DNA of 64,000 nt from Triops longicaudatus (GCA_022885665.1 JAGQDJ010000037.1:682001-746000), one strand, 5' to 3'. Counted from the stretch's first letter, positions 24,115 to 39,100 are shown. Numbers and translations are program-made. Notes: generated from the letters alone by a model not told the origin.

Positions 24115-27100
24115 GTAAAACCTTTCATTCGTCTTTTCCATCTTGTCATTCTTTTTCGTTTCTCTGTTCAGCTTCACGAGACAATGTTATAATTTCTTCC
24201 TGTCATTCTTTTTCCTGCTGGAAATATATTGAAAGAATGTAAAAGCGTAGTAAGTGTTTTCCAATCATATCACAGACAACTCTTACGTCAGGGCCATTCA
24301 CGCGTCTCTAGCTGTTACACGTCAAACAGTGGTCAAACCGTCATTTTAATCGACATTTTCTTTAACACGAAAAAATTTATTTAAATCTAGGTTAACAAAA
24401 GCATTGTTTTATTATTTGAAAATAACATTTCCAAGTACTTATTATTTGAAAATAACATTTCTAGAGAGCACTTTTGAAGGCGAAGTTTTAAATGTTCTCA
24501 ACAGGATTCCTTTCAAAGCACTGATCTCGATTACGTCACTAGAGCCACTGCTAGCTAACATGTCTGTGGGCGTTGCGCTTGGCTTACTACTTGATTTCTT
24601 TGCTGAATAAATTCCTTCATAACATTGTAGTAATATTCACAATTGAATTTTCGTACTGAAAATATCCAAAAGCCTCAGTGATTTCAACAAATACCGTAAA
24701 GTAAACTCAAGTCCTGGTTCCACGTCATGGACGTAATCGCGAGTTGGAAATAAGCCCGATATTTGAGTGCAGGATTCTGTTAAAGAAAAAACGAACGCTT
24801 TAAAGCATATTCCTTTTAAGAATAACCATTTTTTTTTTAAGCATAGTCTGTTCAAGACATTGCTTAGTCGGATCTCCCGGTAAGTTGCAGTGTAGGTGAA
24901 GAATCAATTTGGTGTAATTCAAGCGAGTGCTCACCACGAACGAAACAAGTGAACATCGTTATGTGCTAATTGGGATATGCGCGAACATTTAAAGCCTGTT
25001 GGAAGTATTTTATTGTAGTGTGCGTAATGCTGTTGAAAGCAACAGGATACAGAATATCTGCACAGAAATGGACACGAGAGTAGAAATGGGAGAGACAGAA
25101 CAAATGGAGCACTGCAAAAGCTCTGAATTTCCCAAACGAGGTTTCACGAGCTGTGTTGATAACCCGTCTTTCTCTGCAATAGACAAGACTGCATACAACG
25201 TGAAACACTTCCATCACAAGTTCCCGAAAATTTCGTGCATATTAACGTCGAGTTTAGTGATCGAAGCTGTATTTCTGCATTAGTTCTTTGACACGTTTTC
25301 TGCTTCATGTTTCCATTCAAATGGGAGTTAGTTAACGGCAAAGCGCTCCGTAATGTAATGGCTTGCAAGTGACGCTATTTTCCCGCTTGATCATAAAACC
25401 TAGGCTTCTGTACAACTCGTTAGCTGCAAACAAGATATTAAAAATGTAATTGATTTTTTTTTTCAATAACAAGAAACGTTCATATGTGTTTTCTTTGCTT
25501 GCAGGTTGCGAATGCGTGCTGTTTTCCAGCACCTGGGGCAAAACTCATGGCGTTTTTACGAGTCCAGATTATCCTAAGCCCTATGACCCTGGTATTGGAT
25601 GTCTTTTGTACACTTTTATCGGAAAACCGGATGAGATTGTGGAGATAACATTAACGGCAATTGATCTGCCCTCCGTACCACAGTAAGTTTCCCGTTGTGC
25701 CCAAGTTTTCCCGCATTTCTTTTCTCTTGGCCTCGTCCCCATTCTTTTCACCCTTTTTTCCTCTCGTTTAAAAACCCTCCACGAAACGTCCAGTAACCGG
25801 CGTCGCTTTTCTGTCTCTAATTCTGTGTGCGAGTCGCCCTTGTCTGTTGTTGTGTACGAGCCACGCTTAGTTTTAGATTTCTGCCAGTGACTGCCAATTG
25901 GTAACTTTATCCCTCCGAAAAGCCTTTCTTTAATGATGCTAGCCAAAGGGTTGGAGTTGGAACTGTAACTCGTAGTCCGGTACAGTCACACAAAAGACAA
26001 AGAGAGAAAACTTCTGAAACGGACACTGCTCATCTTTCTTCCCTCTTTTCGCTTTTCGGTATAGGTAACCCAATAAGTTTTCACTTGTATGCCCCGAGGG
26101 GAAACAAAGGCTAGAAATGGGAGTCCCACCTCATGCTTGCCAATAAGTCCAGTAACCAACATTTCCACAAATGACCAACAACGCAGTTGCAGACCAAAAT
26201 AATAATAATAATAATAATAATAAGTAAAAGAAATATATAAAAAATAAAAGAAAACAAAAAAATAAATAAAAAGTAAAAGAAATATATAAAAATAAAATAA
26301 ATTAAAAGAAAATAAATAAATAAATAATATATAACAAATAAATGAATAAATAAAAGATTAAAAAGAAGTAAAAAGATAGAAAGCAAATCAACAATGAACA
26401 ATCAACATAAAGTTCTTTTGGTGAAATTCTGTACTTTTTTTCCTCTAGCCACAATTTTTCTTATCTAAACATTTCTTTTATAACCTTTTTTTGCTTCACA
26501 TTTCTATTTTTATTTATTCCACCATATTACACCATTGCTGTCGAAACCAGCCGGTTAGTAAGACAAGTCCAGAGCGAATTCGCGGTTTTTATGACGATCC
26601 TAACAGAGACTTTTCCCCAACAGCCAAGATTGAACTCTGAAGCAATTTTTCTTTCCTTTTACGGAGGCTTTAATAGCAACAGAAAAAATTCTCTAGTTCC
26701 AAAGGGAAATTTATTTGTTGTGCTCTATGTTCCCAACTACCACGAATCGGCTACTGACAGCTGAAAAACTGTAACGCACTCGAAAATTCAATTTCCTTGA
26801 AAAACAAGATTGTAAGAGTCTTTTTGACATTAAAAACAAATATGCGTCATCAGAACGGTATTCTAGAGCATCAATTTTGATTAAAATAGCACAGCTAGAT
26901 CAGGACAGTAAAATTCAATTGATACCTGAAATTTTAATATATTTCTGCATATTTATTACAAACTTGTATTCCTAAAAGTGACGTTTTTTCTCTAGAAAAA
27001 ATAAATAAATAAATTTAACAAAATAAAGTTTATTTTAGGAATTCGGGCATTTTAGTCCTTCTAAGCGAATTTTCGTTAAAAATAGAATTTGTTGTATTTT

Positions 27101-30100
27101 TTTTATAGTGCTTTTGTTGTTACTTTTTTCACTCCGAGTCCGGAAAGCACAATCACTGACCTTTTGTTACGTATTTCGTCCAGAGAGAGGGAAAGATAGA
27201 GCCTGGACGTTAATTCCAGCCGGAAGTATTACAACAAAGTAAGGCAATTGCACGCACTAGCCTGGGGCGGTGGTAGGCGGACTTTTCCTCTGAAACTCTT
27301 TAGAAGAAGAAAGTTCAAGAATTTTTCCGCTAAGTTCTCTCTAAACATTTGTCGTACATAAAAGAGTTGGCTCTCTTGATTGAACCTATTTAGGTCTTAA
27401 ACCTTATTGAAACTTTAATGCACGATCTTGTCTTATACCATATTAAAGTATTCTACGTACTTTGTCCTCTTCCTGCTGTAGGCACGAAAACTTGATCCTT
27501 CCATTTATCTTCATTAGGGGTGATTTCATACGAGAATTAATTGACATCACAGCTTATAAGGCGGTAGTTTATACCTGTCAAAACCTAGATTGGGTAAAAA
27601 AAGCTTTGTCAAGACAAAGGAAACATAATACATGTATACCCACAGTTGCAGCGTAATTTTTTCAAGAATTTTTTTTCAGAACATTGTTGCAATGTACGTA
27701 GTGTACGTGTGCATGTCAGCGAGTACTTTCTGCACCGAAGCAAAATATTTGCCCAGAAATTTCCGTGGGAATTATTGCCTGGCGTGCGCTTGAGGAAGTA
27801 CTAGGACTTCAGTTAGTGAACAGAACATTTGGCCATATAGGAGCACAAGCATCGTAGCTATTGGTCTGGACGAAGTATGTTGTGAAGTTTTGCGATATTT
27901 TACGGTTTTCGGGGCTGTTAACGAATTTCTGTTTCTTTTGCTTCGAAAGATTTTTTCCCTTTTTGATTGTGTGGAATCCTGCGTTGGGAAACTTGTCAGG
28001 AGAATGGAAGAATTCTTAGAATTCCATACTGCAAACGGTGCAGACAATTGTTGTAATGTATTGGGGAACATTTTTTTTTTTGCTTAATTCTTTCTTGAAA
28101 TAGGTCTGCTTGTTTTCTGTTTTGAAACTAACATAAAAGTAAAAAGCTACGAAGTACGTTGAAAAGAATTGAAATTTATACCAGAAAAACACAACCACTG
28201 AGATTGTAAATAATAGGAATTCTTAGTATGTCACGAATACTGAGAGCAGAATGGTTAATTGTTGAGATTTTTTTCTTATCAGAAAATGTGTTTTCCTTTC
28301 TGCGTTTATGGTAGTCTTGCCTAAAAAAGTTTTGAGAGGCAAAATAGAATAGGGGATGTTTTAGGAAGCGGTAAATTTTGAAATAGGGAGAAGAGTTTTA
28401 TTGCGAAAAAAAAACGCACAGTGGGAAATGGAGCGAAGCTTTGCGTGTTTGGGGGACTGGGTTTGCCTTGCATATTTTACGTGCGGATGACAAATAGAAA
28501 CATAGCTGGAGAATAGAATTTTTAAACTAGGGCACACATATAGAGAAAACTGAAAGACACGAAAATGTCCTGCCAGGAGTCTCGTCACATTTACGTATAC
28601 ACCATACCCCGAGTGAATACACTATTGAGTGAAGAAAAGATTTTTTTTTTCGCGTTTCGTCGTTTTCTTTTCTGTGTGCCCCCGTTCCGTCAAAAGAGGG
28701 CCGTTTGCGCCTCTGTTGAGCTTTCCAAGCCTGATTGGATTGGAACAAAGAAAAAAATACGACAACGAGCAGATACAGTTACACCATAGCCGTGAGTTTT
28801 TCTTCCCGTTTGGTCTTCGCGTGCGCCCGTGCTTCACTAAATAGGTTTTACGTAGTTGGCTGCGTATGGTTACTGTTGGACTGGGCACCAATACTCGGCG
28901 GAAAGGGTTGGAATGGGGATTAAAGCAGGGTAGCAAGAAGGGTGTAACGGACGTAAGAGGAGACAATCCACTCCGCTGCAAGACGGCGGAATCCGGTTTC
29001 GGGAAGTTACCCCATTTTCGGCCTTACACTAATAAAAAGCTGGGTTAAATGACCTAATGAAAGGACCTCGCTCCCGGGCTTTGTATAACGAGCTAAGAAC
29101 AAGAGCTTTACCAGGAAAAAAAAGCTCTAGATTACGTATTTCTGCAGTAATACGATTTTAAAGGATTTGGCTTGAAATAGCTTCGCAGTAGTACTCTTTT
29201 TACATATTTAAAGTTCAATTTTTTTTAGACGTTTCATACGTGTTTGCACGTCAGGAGCTTTAGAGAAATTACTATTGGTTATTTACTTCTGCAGTAATAT
29301 TAATTCAACTCTTTCAGAATATTAATTTAGCTTGATGTTTTGAAAAAAAGACAAGCTCTGCTTGGTATACCGAAGGTGTTTTTTTATAAGCTTGCGTGAC
29401 TTCAGACAAGAAAATCCGTCTGAAGCTGACAGTTCGTTATTAAAGTGTTTCTTATTACTGTATCCTTACTGTACTTTTTTTCGTAAGCATTGGCTGGCTC
29501 ATTCTTTGAGTGAATACATAAATTTAGTACATAGGGCGTGTTACATTTTGGTGTATTGTTTTCCCAAATTTTCATTAACGCCAAAATATTGCAAAAAGCG
29601 TCGCAGGTGCTTAATTACTTCGGAAAGTAGTGTGTACCTAAGGATATAGTATTTTTGTGTTAGGGAAGTATTGTGGAAAGGGAAGTATTGTCGTGGTTGA
29701 GAGTACTATTAATTACGTACTTAAGATCCCGATGCGACCCTTATGGACGCAGTCGCTAATATCGATCATCTCTATCTTTTTAATGGGCAGGGCTCTCATG
29801 GATTCATGGACATTGTCTAACGTGTGTAGCAGGTAACTAGATATTGCTATGAGATGAAAGGCGTTACGGTCTTTGGATACCTGAATTTTGCAGGCAAAGA
29901 ACAATGACTTTGTAAACGTATCATGTCAAAAAGGAGACCAAAAAAAGGAGTGAATTGTATTTTTCTTTTTTTTTAAGAATTTCGCTTCCACCAGAATATT
30001 GCTGAACTTGTTATGAACATCTTTTCACTCTGTTTGAACGCCTCATTTGCATGAGTTTAACTCGCTTCGCTAGAGCGGATGTATCGTTGGAAATTTTGGA

Positions 30101-33100
30101 CAGAATCGCTTGTTTCGTGATTTATTTAATTATGAAAGGCGTCAGTTTTGCCGCTTTTTCTATACATAAGCATATAAAGTGTTCATAACGCGTCTTGGTT
30201 GCTATAAGCATACTTGCTAAATGCCCACAATGAGGAAGTTGCATAGCGACTTTTGCCAATAAATCAAGGAACTTTTCATAGAAACATGAGAATGTTTAAT
30301 TAAGACCACTTTCTATTCTCTCACGAGAATTTGTATAGTAATTTTAGGGAAATGTTGCAATCCTGAATATGTTACATGTAAACGTACTTAAACTTTTTTA
30401 TAGCAATATTGCAGTTCACAAGGTGTGAGCTTTTTCACTGACATAATTCTATCAAATTATTGCCTTATTTTGCGACCTTATATTTGACCATTTTTGGCTC
30501 ACGAATCGGTCACATTTTTGCCGGTGATTGACGTCTTTAATATTTAAAAAAATAGAATAACTAGCTTATACAATAGTCATCGGACTAAAATGTCAATTTT
30601 TTTCAAATGTTGAATATTTATCTTTTTCATGATTACGTGAAGAGTATATAAAAATTTGACAAAGAAATCGAACTCTGATGCCATTTCCAATATATATTTT
30701 TTGTGATTGAAGCTAGCGTGGTCGTTACGATAAATACTGGACAAAAAGTTAAAGAAATGTGGCTCTTCGTGTGGAACATTTTTGCTTGGTTGCACAATAC
30801 TGTCAGGCATGTCTGTCTGTGGCATGCCAAGGGCCGCAGTGTGTACCACGTGCATTTTTGATCATCTGTGTGCCACCTTACAAAAAAGGAGCAAATATAA
30901 GAGTTGCTAAAATCATATGGGTTTTAATGCATTGCGGTCCAAACTGTGAAAGGAAATTCCTTAAAAGTTTTTAAGATTTCTCTACTTTATTGTTTGATTT
31001 TTCCTTTTTTTGTTTTACCCTTCACTTTGAAAGTTATATGCTTTATCCGCTTATTTTAATTAATTACTCCTAGAATATTTATTAATTTTCTATCTGTACC
31101 CTTTCACTCGTGTATATAAGCTTGTCATTCCACTTATTAATATATAGTATGCTTGTAGGCTTCGAATAGTCCTCATGTAGTCTTCACTCAGTCGTAAGAT
31201 ATCCTTCTTACATCTTTCCTTACAAGAAGTCCTCCTTTAGTGATTTTACCACGAGAAACCCATCCAATCTTCAAACCTACCTTACTCACAACGCAGGGAC
31301 CATATCGCATTTCTACTCCAACCGAATTCTCCACACATATAGTCCGCGATAACAAAGCGCGTTGAAAGCAGCATTGAAGCTCAGAAATTGCGTTGTTGCA
31401 CTTTCCGTGTTGAAAATTGCATAATAAATCCACTAGGTATTGAAAATTCACAACATCTCTGTCCTCCAATATTGTTAAGGCCGGTCATGACTTATAGTTG
31501 CAGGTGCTAGAAAGCTTTACAGAAACTGAGTTACGCAAAAAAGTCGATGTACAGATGGTTATGGCGGCCAGGGGATTTAGTGAGCATTGTTAACTCACGA
31601 GACCTTTTTATGTTGGTTGACTTACGACCTGTAGGCACAACGGTAAGGAGTTTAAATAGAACGGCCATACCAAGCTTCCTCGTGTATAAATCTTGCTGAG
31701 GGAAGTCATCTCTTTCCAAACATTTCTCGCCTTTCGGCTGCTTGGAAAATCTAGTGCCATGGATACTATTAGCTGACAGCGTATAAGTTACTACACAGAT
31801 ATTTTAGCGTGGGATGGCAACAATGATTTATGGCAAATTTAATAAGATCCACCAAAGTCGCGAAAAGGCAACTTGCAACAAAGACCTTTTCTATTTTCTT
31901 TATTTTTTATTTTTTTTTAAATATTTTTTTATATTATTTTTTAAACAAACAAGATAAGCTTACCAATCTCGTACGTCGATTTTCTTCCATCCGACTGGCT
32001 TCTCTAGTTCGTTTTTAGTGGTTGTGACCTTTAGTCCAGCCGTTTCATCCCAAGGCCCCTCGAATTTCCCAGTGCTACTGAAATAATTCCGCTATGGATG
32101 AGATTGGTCCAGTATTGGCGTGGTTGGATATTAGCTAGACAATAGCAGGAAAGAATATTGGTTTTTATTGTACTTTTTCCTGTCTTTAGTAAAGTTGTTT
32201 GGGCTCTTCATTCTTTCGTTTCCCTTTCTTTAAGGGATTTTTTGTTTCTTTTTTTTAAGAGATAAATCGGGAATCTTATACGAAGCGCATTATGTCTGCT
32301 GAACGAAACTAATCTTTGAGAATCGCGTAGGTTTTTGTGCCTTGCTTCACTGGTATTGCTAACATCAGCAATATTCTAAAGGGGCGTTTATGTCCCATGT
32401 GAAGAAGCCATTTTCTCTCTCCTTTCTCCACCGTTCGCAGGAACGGGATACCAGAAGAAAAAAGGTGTAAGCAAATCTCGTTTAACGGCGATTCTGTTCA
32501 CGAACCATTCGCACTTACGATCACTAAAACTATCGTCGAGAAAATTTGCTTTGATATTCAACCAATGTCGTCCGTTATCCAAAATTGGGCCTAAAACCAA
32601 TACGTTGTTAAACCAAAAATTCTGAGAAACTATGCATTTATTATTCTTCGTTAGTGGTTTTATTTCCTTTTTGATGATTTGCATGCAGCGCAGGTTTTAA
32701 AGGTTATAGATTACGTTAGGCATTTATTTTCTTTAAATTGCATTTTACCTCGAAAAGCCGACCTCGGTGTGGAAACATTTGTCAGCTGGAAGGTGATTTG
32801 TCCTCGTTAAAGAAAAGCATTTTGTGAATTCCTACCGCGCGCTAAAATTAATTACGAAATTTGTAAACGCGTAATAAGCAATTACTGTCTGTTTTTCTTA
32901 CGACAGGCGTAGGACATAAGCTTTTACCGGTTCATTGTCTTGCCTGATATAAAGTAAGAAAGAAATGTTCATTATTTCTGCTACTTCCGAGCATTTTACG
33001 GCCGTGCTTCAAGAGCGAGACGACTTGACTGCTCTAAAATACTTTTACCGTAATTTTGTAATAAATAATGCATTTTTATGAATATTTACTTATTTTTACC

Positions 33101-36100
33101 AAATAAATCGCTCTGCGTATTGCAGTCAGTTGAATGAATTTGCAATCGAAATGAAGAAATACTCTCGTATCGTTAAATAAGGGATAACATATTAACGTCG
33201 TATGGAGGGAAATTTATAAAATAACTTTTTTTCTTAAAGTGAGGAATTCAACCAAGATTTTGCTAGTTCAAATAAAGCGTGTTCGTGTAAACCGGTATTG
33301 AGCCTATATTATTTGGAAGGATTTTGTTGGGCGTATGTGGTGAAGCAATAGATATGTTCGAGATGTCTTTAAAGCCTTGAGAATAACCAACAATTCCTTT
33401 ACGCCCCTCTTTTGTTACCTTGTAATCTTCTTCGTTCCTAGAAAGCCCGGGATCTCGGCGAAAGAGAGAAAAACTGGGAGAGAAAAGGAGCGCAAATGTG
33501 ACAGTAAAGGAATGTCTACCTCCCAAATCACATCCTTGGCAATGCCAGCGCTATAAATACCAAATCTTTTCGCATGGAATCTGTGTTCGCCTTGATACTG
33601 TCCCTTGTTCCCCTTTTTTTCCCAGTTTTTTAGTTTCCCTAAGCAGTTTTACCCCTTTTCTTCGATTGCCTGTGTATTTCCGACGAAACAAGGCAAGGAA
33701 ATGCCAAGGAAGTCAGCCTTAGCTGACAATATTGACTTAACCCGAACGTGTGTTGACGCTCCTCGCTTTTAGCTCCTGTTAAAGGCTTTCTGCATGTCAA
33801 CCTCTGTTTCCTTTTTCATTCATTCCCCCAGACTGACATGAGAAGCAGAGTAATCTGTTTCCCACTTAAGGAGACAAGAGCTGGGAGTATTATCTTACAA
33901 AAGGCAAGTTCGGTAATTAAGTTTCTGACAATATCTTTTTCTTTTATTTCAACTTAGATGCGACGATGTCGATTCCATTCGGCTGTATTTGCATTTGGAA
34001 AAGCCGGAAGTCAATGAGAAATCCTTGTGGAGTGCGAGCTTGTGTGGAAACGGCACCAGTAGCGGTATCGGGAGTGCCAGTACCGGTACCGGGAGCAAAC
34101 CTAAGTACTATAGCGCTTTTCCTAATTTGGTACTGGCCTTTCTGACACGGAAAAGAACCTGGAGGGACAGAAATCCGTCTGCGGGAGGAGAACAGCCGGT
34201 ACTACCGGCAGCAGCGTCGGACATTACGTACGGCATCAATCGGCGGAATGAAACTGCGAACGGCAGCTTGTTTCACAGAATACACCTGGGATTCACGGGC
34301 GTTTATCGGTTCATTCCAAGAAGTAAGGGCTCTTTCTTTACTTTGACGCTCCAATGTCGTGCTTTATACGCTCTGGACAGGCACTAAAGAAATAAAAAAT
34401 GCAATATGAAGGATTGACTCGAACTACGGCTTGTTATGAAACGACAGCTAGACGTAAAGTATTAAAAAATAACTTTTTATCGGTTTGGTGGTCTATGACC
34501 GATAGATATGTTCCTGTCACGGACCATTTCGCCAAAACGAAAGAAAAGCTTTGGAGGTTTACAAGCCAATTTTATAGCTTACCAGACAATTCGGTTGCAA
34601 TGAAATGCGATCAAATATCTAGGTTCTCTAACGTTCATAAAATTCCCCCCCCCCCAAAAAAAAAAAAAAAAATATCACACGTGAAACGTAGTAGCACACT
34701 GTAAGTCAGTACTTCTCAACAGTTTTCGTGCATTTTTTCAACTTAATTTTTTCAACATAAGCTTACCACTTACCTCCCAAATATCAAAGTGAATCAGCTA
34801 AGGATGCTGGTTCTAAGCCTCCTCTACTCAAAAATTTTCTACTCAAAAATTTTCTACGGCCTCCCAGCCTGTGCTAACACCAAGGCATCCTCCCTTGCAC
34901 CTTTGCATACGCTACACAGGCAAGCTCTTCTCATAACTGGCGCTCTGAAAAGTACCCCAACTGCATCCCTTGAAGTTGAAGCAGGAAGCCTCCCCTTAGA
35001 CCTGGCTGCACTAAAGAGAAGATTCAGACCTTGAGTAACACCACGCTCCTTGACACAGGCAGCTCCTCTTCCCCTATAATCCCATTCAAGCCAAATGTAT
35101 ATAAGTGCTGAAAATTACCGAACGGAAGTCCATAATAAGCTTATTATATGTGATATAATGTATTTGTTTGTTTTGTTTTAACTGTTACATCAACAACTAT
35201 TAAAGTGAAACGATGTACGGCAACGAGCAAAGCTCACGTCGATGAAAGAAATTAAAAAAAAAATGCTTATGTATGCTTATGCTTATGTTTTCGTACATTG
35301 CTCGAAATTGTCCATCAGAAAGTCCCTGTTATCCAATCTTATTCAAGTTTCGACAAAAGTTGGACAGAAATAGATATAACTTCCACTACTTCCATGCGTT
35401 TAATTTTCTTTACATTTTGCTTCAGTTTAACTCCTTTTACCGTAGTTTCTCGTTATAACGAACCTTCCGGAAACTTCAAAGACTGTTCTACATTCCAGAA
35501 TTTCGTAATTTCGGGCGTTTTTCTCTGTATATTTCCGTAACCTGTTAACAAAGTAACTGTATAAACATAACTTGCATATTTACATAACCTGAAAAGCATA
35601 ACCTCAATTAAAGCCGACAATTCCTTAGAAAAGAGTTCATTTTAAAGAGATTCTGTCCTAATTACATTAAACTTTCTGTTTTCAGTGCTTTTTAAAGTGT
35701 TTCGCGCATATTACGCGTAACGTTTTCTATATGCATTTGGTTGTGTGAAAGCGTATCCGGATTACGCCCCACAATGTGTTTTGGGCTTCTCAAAACTGCC
35801 TGATACAACAAAATGTTAATCTCACTGCCATTTCTTATAACGTCATTGCGCCTCAGAAGTCTTTATTTCCCATTTTTTCTGTCACGACCCCGGGTTCGAG
35901 CAATATCTTTTATGACGTAATCTGGAGAGTCGCTAAGATAGAAGACAGAGGGTGCTTAGCTAGTGCTACGCCCACCCCTAGGGAGTACTGTTAAGGATTT
36001 CAGGAAGGCACGGGAGTATAGGTGGAAATACTGTAGAAGACCAATTGATAGGCTTAACAGTAAACTTTTTTAAGGAGAGAAAAGTAATACAGAAGAGCTG

Positions 36101-39100
36101 GAGTGAAAATTTGAAGTGCTTGTGACATACAGAACATGAAAGCAAATTTTAGAGATCTCTTTAATGCGTTTTATTTGTGTTTTTTTACTTTATTTATATC
36201 ATTGTAAATTTTAATATTTTGAAAAAATTGAAAAAATCTTTCGACAGTGCTTGAAATGATCCACAAGAAGGGTGCAATTTGATCAAGTCAGGACACAGAT
36301 TGAATCGAAATGGTAAGAGAAAGCAGCGTTTTCACCAAGCTTTCAAACACTCCAAGCTCTTGAAACAATTCATTACGGGATAACGTAAAACACATGGTGT
36401 TATGTATACTTCTTTGTTAACGTAAAGAGTTCCTTGCAAGCTGTTCGTACATTGACTAAGTCAACAAGGATGTGCTCTTTACAGTACAAAGCTTCTCATC
36501 ACGTTTCTAGGTCACATTTCTCTGCAAATAGCGTAACGGTGTTGCAATTGTATGCGGACGAAATTTCGGTACTTTTATTCCTGAAGTTTCATTTTGTAGA
36601 ATAAAATTGGGAAAAATGTGGAAGGGTTAGAAGTTAAGTTGCGTTCGAGATGATAGTTATTACCCTGTCATCGTTGTGTGTGCATCACGACTCGATGGCA
36701 AACTCAGAAAACCTAATGATATATAGCACCGACGGCAGACAGCGAGCAATGTAGGCTGTCATGGTTACTATACATTTTCCTGGCGACTTTTTGTAGAAAC
36801 CGAACAATCTTTGCTCCACCAAGTCTCTCAAGCTTCTGCTAACCCAGCGTTCTAAGAGTGAAAAAAATAAATAAAATAACCGAAAAAGAAAACGAAATAG
36901 ATATTGAGCAGTCGCAACCACTCTTTCCTACCTTAAAAAAATAGTTAAGCTTTAAAGCTCGGGATACTTGGTGAACAAGGCGAAAAATGTACATAATTTT
37001 CTGTCTCGGAAAAGCTCTGAGCCAAATCCATGGTTGTCACATTTACTTCGCTGGGGTTAGTGAGCCTTCATTGTATATTACTGAAGTGTGGAAGTGGACC
37101 TCGCCTTGTGGTTGCCGCTTTCCACACAAATACTTTATTCCGTAACTAGAATGGTGTGGCTCTATCCGTGAACTTTCACGCAGATGTACATTAAAATTCT
37201 CTTTCGTCAATATTCTTTCGTACATTTTTACTCTAATTTGACTGAAATTATCGACACAGTATTTCATTCAAATTCAAAGACTTTTAACGTCTTTAAATTT
37301 AATCATTTATTTTGTAGTATTTTTTTGCTATTTAACTATTTATTGTATTACTTCTTACGTGGCTTTGACGTTGTTAGCACTCGTAACAAAATCGATGAAA
37401 AACTGACGACTATGGATTTTCATTGAGCACGCCATTACGAGGTGTCCAGGGAGAGTTTCATTGCTTGTGTAATTTATATGCGTACTTGCATTATTCCGTC
37501 CTTGCTTCCCAGTGTTTTGTTACTTCTTGTCCTTTCAATTTCGCGTACGAAAAGAAGAAAAGAGGTGTTTGCGATTTTGGTTAGAAAGAAAAGAACCCAA
37601 ACAATTCGTCTCCAGCTCTTGACTCGAAAACATTCATTCCTGCCGGAGGGGAGGACGTAGTAAAATTGTAGTAAATCCATTTTTTCGTTTCCTTTTTCAT
37701 TCGACAGCAATGGAGAGTCGTAAGAATGCTTGGCGGGCTATAAGGTTGCATTGTAAAGCGCCGCTCGATTTCCGAGTGGCGGAGATCTGCGAAGTACTTG
37801 GGCGGGGGATATGTGAAGCGAGTAAACAATAGTGTTGTGATGTACTGTACACATATTACCATGTACTAGCACAAAAGCGACTTCCGCACCACTACAAAGC
37901 TTACCTCACTTTATTGCTGCAACTGTATTTCTATACAATCTTTCCTATTACCAACCACCGTAGCCCGGGTTTTTATTAGTATACTTATAACTATGTAAAA
38001 TCGTTCGCACATTATTAGGCATTTCTAACCCCACGCATAAAAAGTTTTCTCAGGATGAAAGGGAAATGAAAGAAAGAAGGAAAACGAGTTTTTTTCCGTA
38101 TTTTTAAAATATATTGTTACGTTCTACTCCTTTTCAAATTCGTTTATTCGTAGCTTCAATACAAAATCACACAAACAAACTCTCCTTCTCGTGCCAACTC
38201 TCACTCTACGTTCACAACAATCAAATTTCACGCTCAAGAAACGCAACTGACTCAAAGGAAGGTCAAAAAGGAACTCTCCATTACAGGCTCAGTGCAGGGA
38301 ATTTCATTCTTACCAACAATGAATCGTAGGATTCCTTGTTGGGCGGCTACGAAATTGACTGTTGGGTAATAACGAACGCCACAATATTATTCTTCTCTAT
38401 TTCATTTATGTGTTATACAGAAACATGAGCTGTGCTCACGCTTATACATGTTAAAACAATAAATTGTAGTTTACTGTATCTTTGTAAATTTTCCCGTGAT
38501 ACCGTGGCCACTTTTTGGTACATTTTTCCCATTTTAGAAAGTTAATCCTGAAAAATATTCTTGAATACTTTATTTTACAGTGCCACGTTTTAGTAACATC
38601 TTTCTTGAAATTGTGTGTATTTAACTTGAATGTTTCGTTTATTTTTCATCATAACGAAGGTATTACATTTTCCACGACTGTTTTCCAGGCCAATTTCGTT
38701 CTGACGGACATCGAGTACCTGGTACCAGCTGTGATTCCCAGTTCATTAGCAGCAGCCAAGGGTTGCTTAAAGGGAAATTCTATTCTCCGTTACACCCTTC
38801 AGTGTACCCGCCGCGTTCGAGATGCTTGTATCGTTTCTATGGAAGGTGAGTAGCGCGTTTCACGTCTTCCCTCTCCCTTTTTTCTCTTTGTCTTTTTTAG
38901 TATTACTCTTGCCCTTATATGTAGCTATTTAAAGTGTCGCCCACCATCGTGTTCTGAAAAACACCTCTGCTGTTCTGCGTTAGCACCGCCTACGCTGTAA
39001 CACACATGAGTAGACTTTGAATCTGTTCCACGTTGCTAGAGACAGGAGATAGTTTAATGAATTACGCATTCTCTGGCCTTTGTATTGATCGTATTTTCGC

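Larger units (their letters stand above)
34323..38688 (+). other. Intron 3 (4366 bp), repeat-rich
   Basis: It hosts a LINE tail (34789-35257), a MITE (35440-35658) and a solo-LTR-like repeat (38115-38383), plus a C11/A17 homopolymer junction at 34645-34672. Confidence 0.85.

Noticed and set aside
24999..25283. 94-codon + strand open frame in intron 1 of the CUB gene
   Set aside because: Exons 1 and 2 join in phase without it and give a continuous signal peptide to CUB1 sequence; no domain is visible.
28622..28981. 119-codon minus-strand open frame inside intron 2
   Set aside because: Low-complexity, Lys/Arg/Ser-rich with no motif; likely a chance frame in a GC-richer patch.
35885..35910. 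GGGTTCGAGC resembling a tRNA B box
   Set aside because: No matching A box or cloverleaf could be drawn around it.
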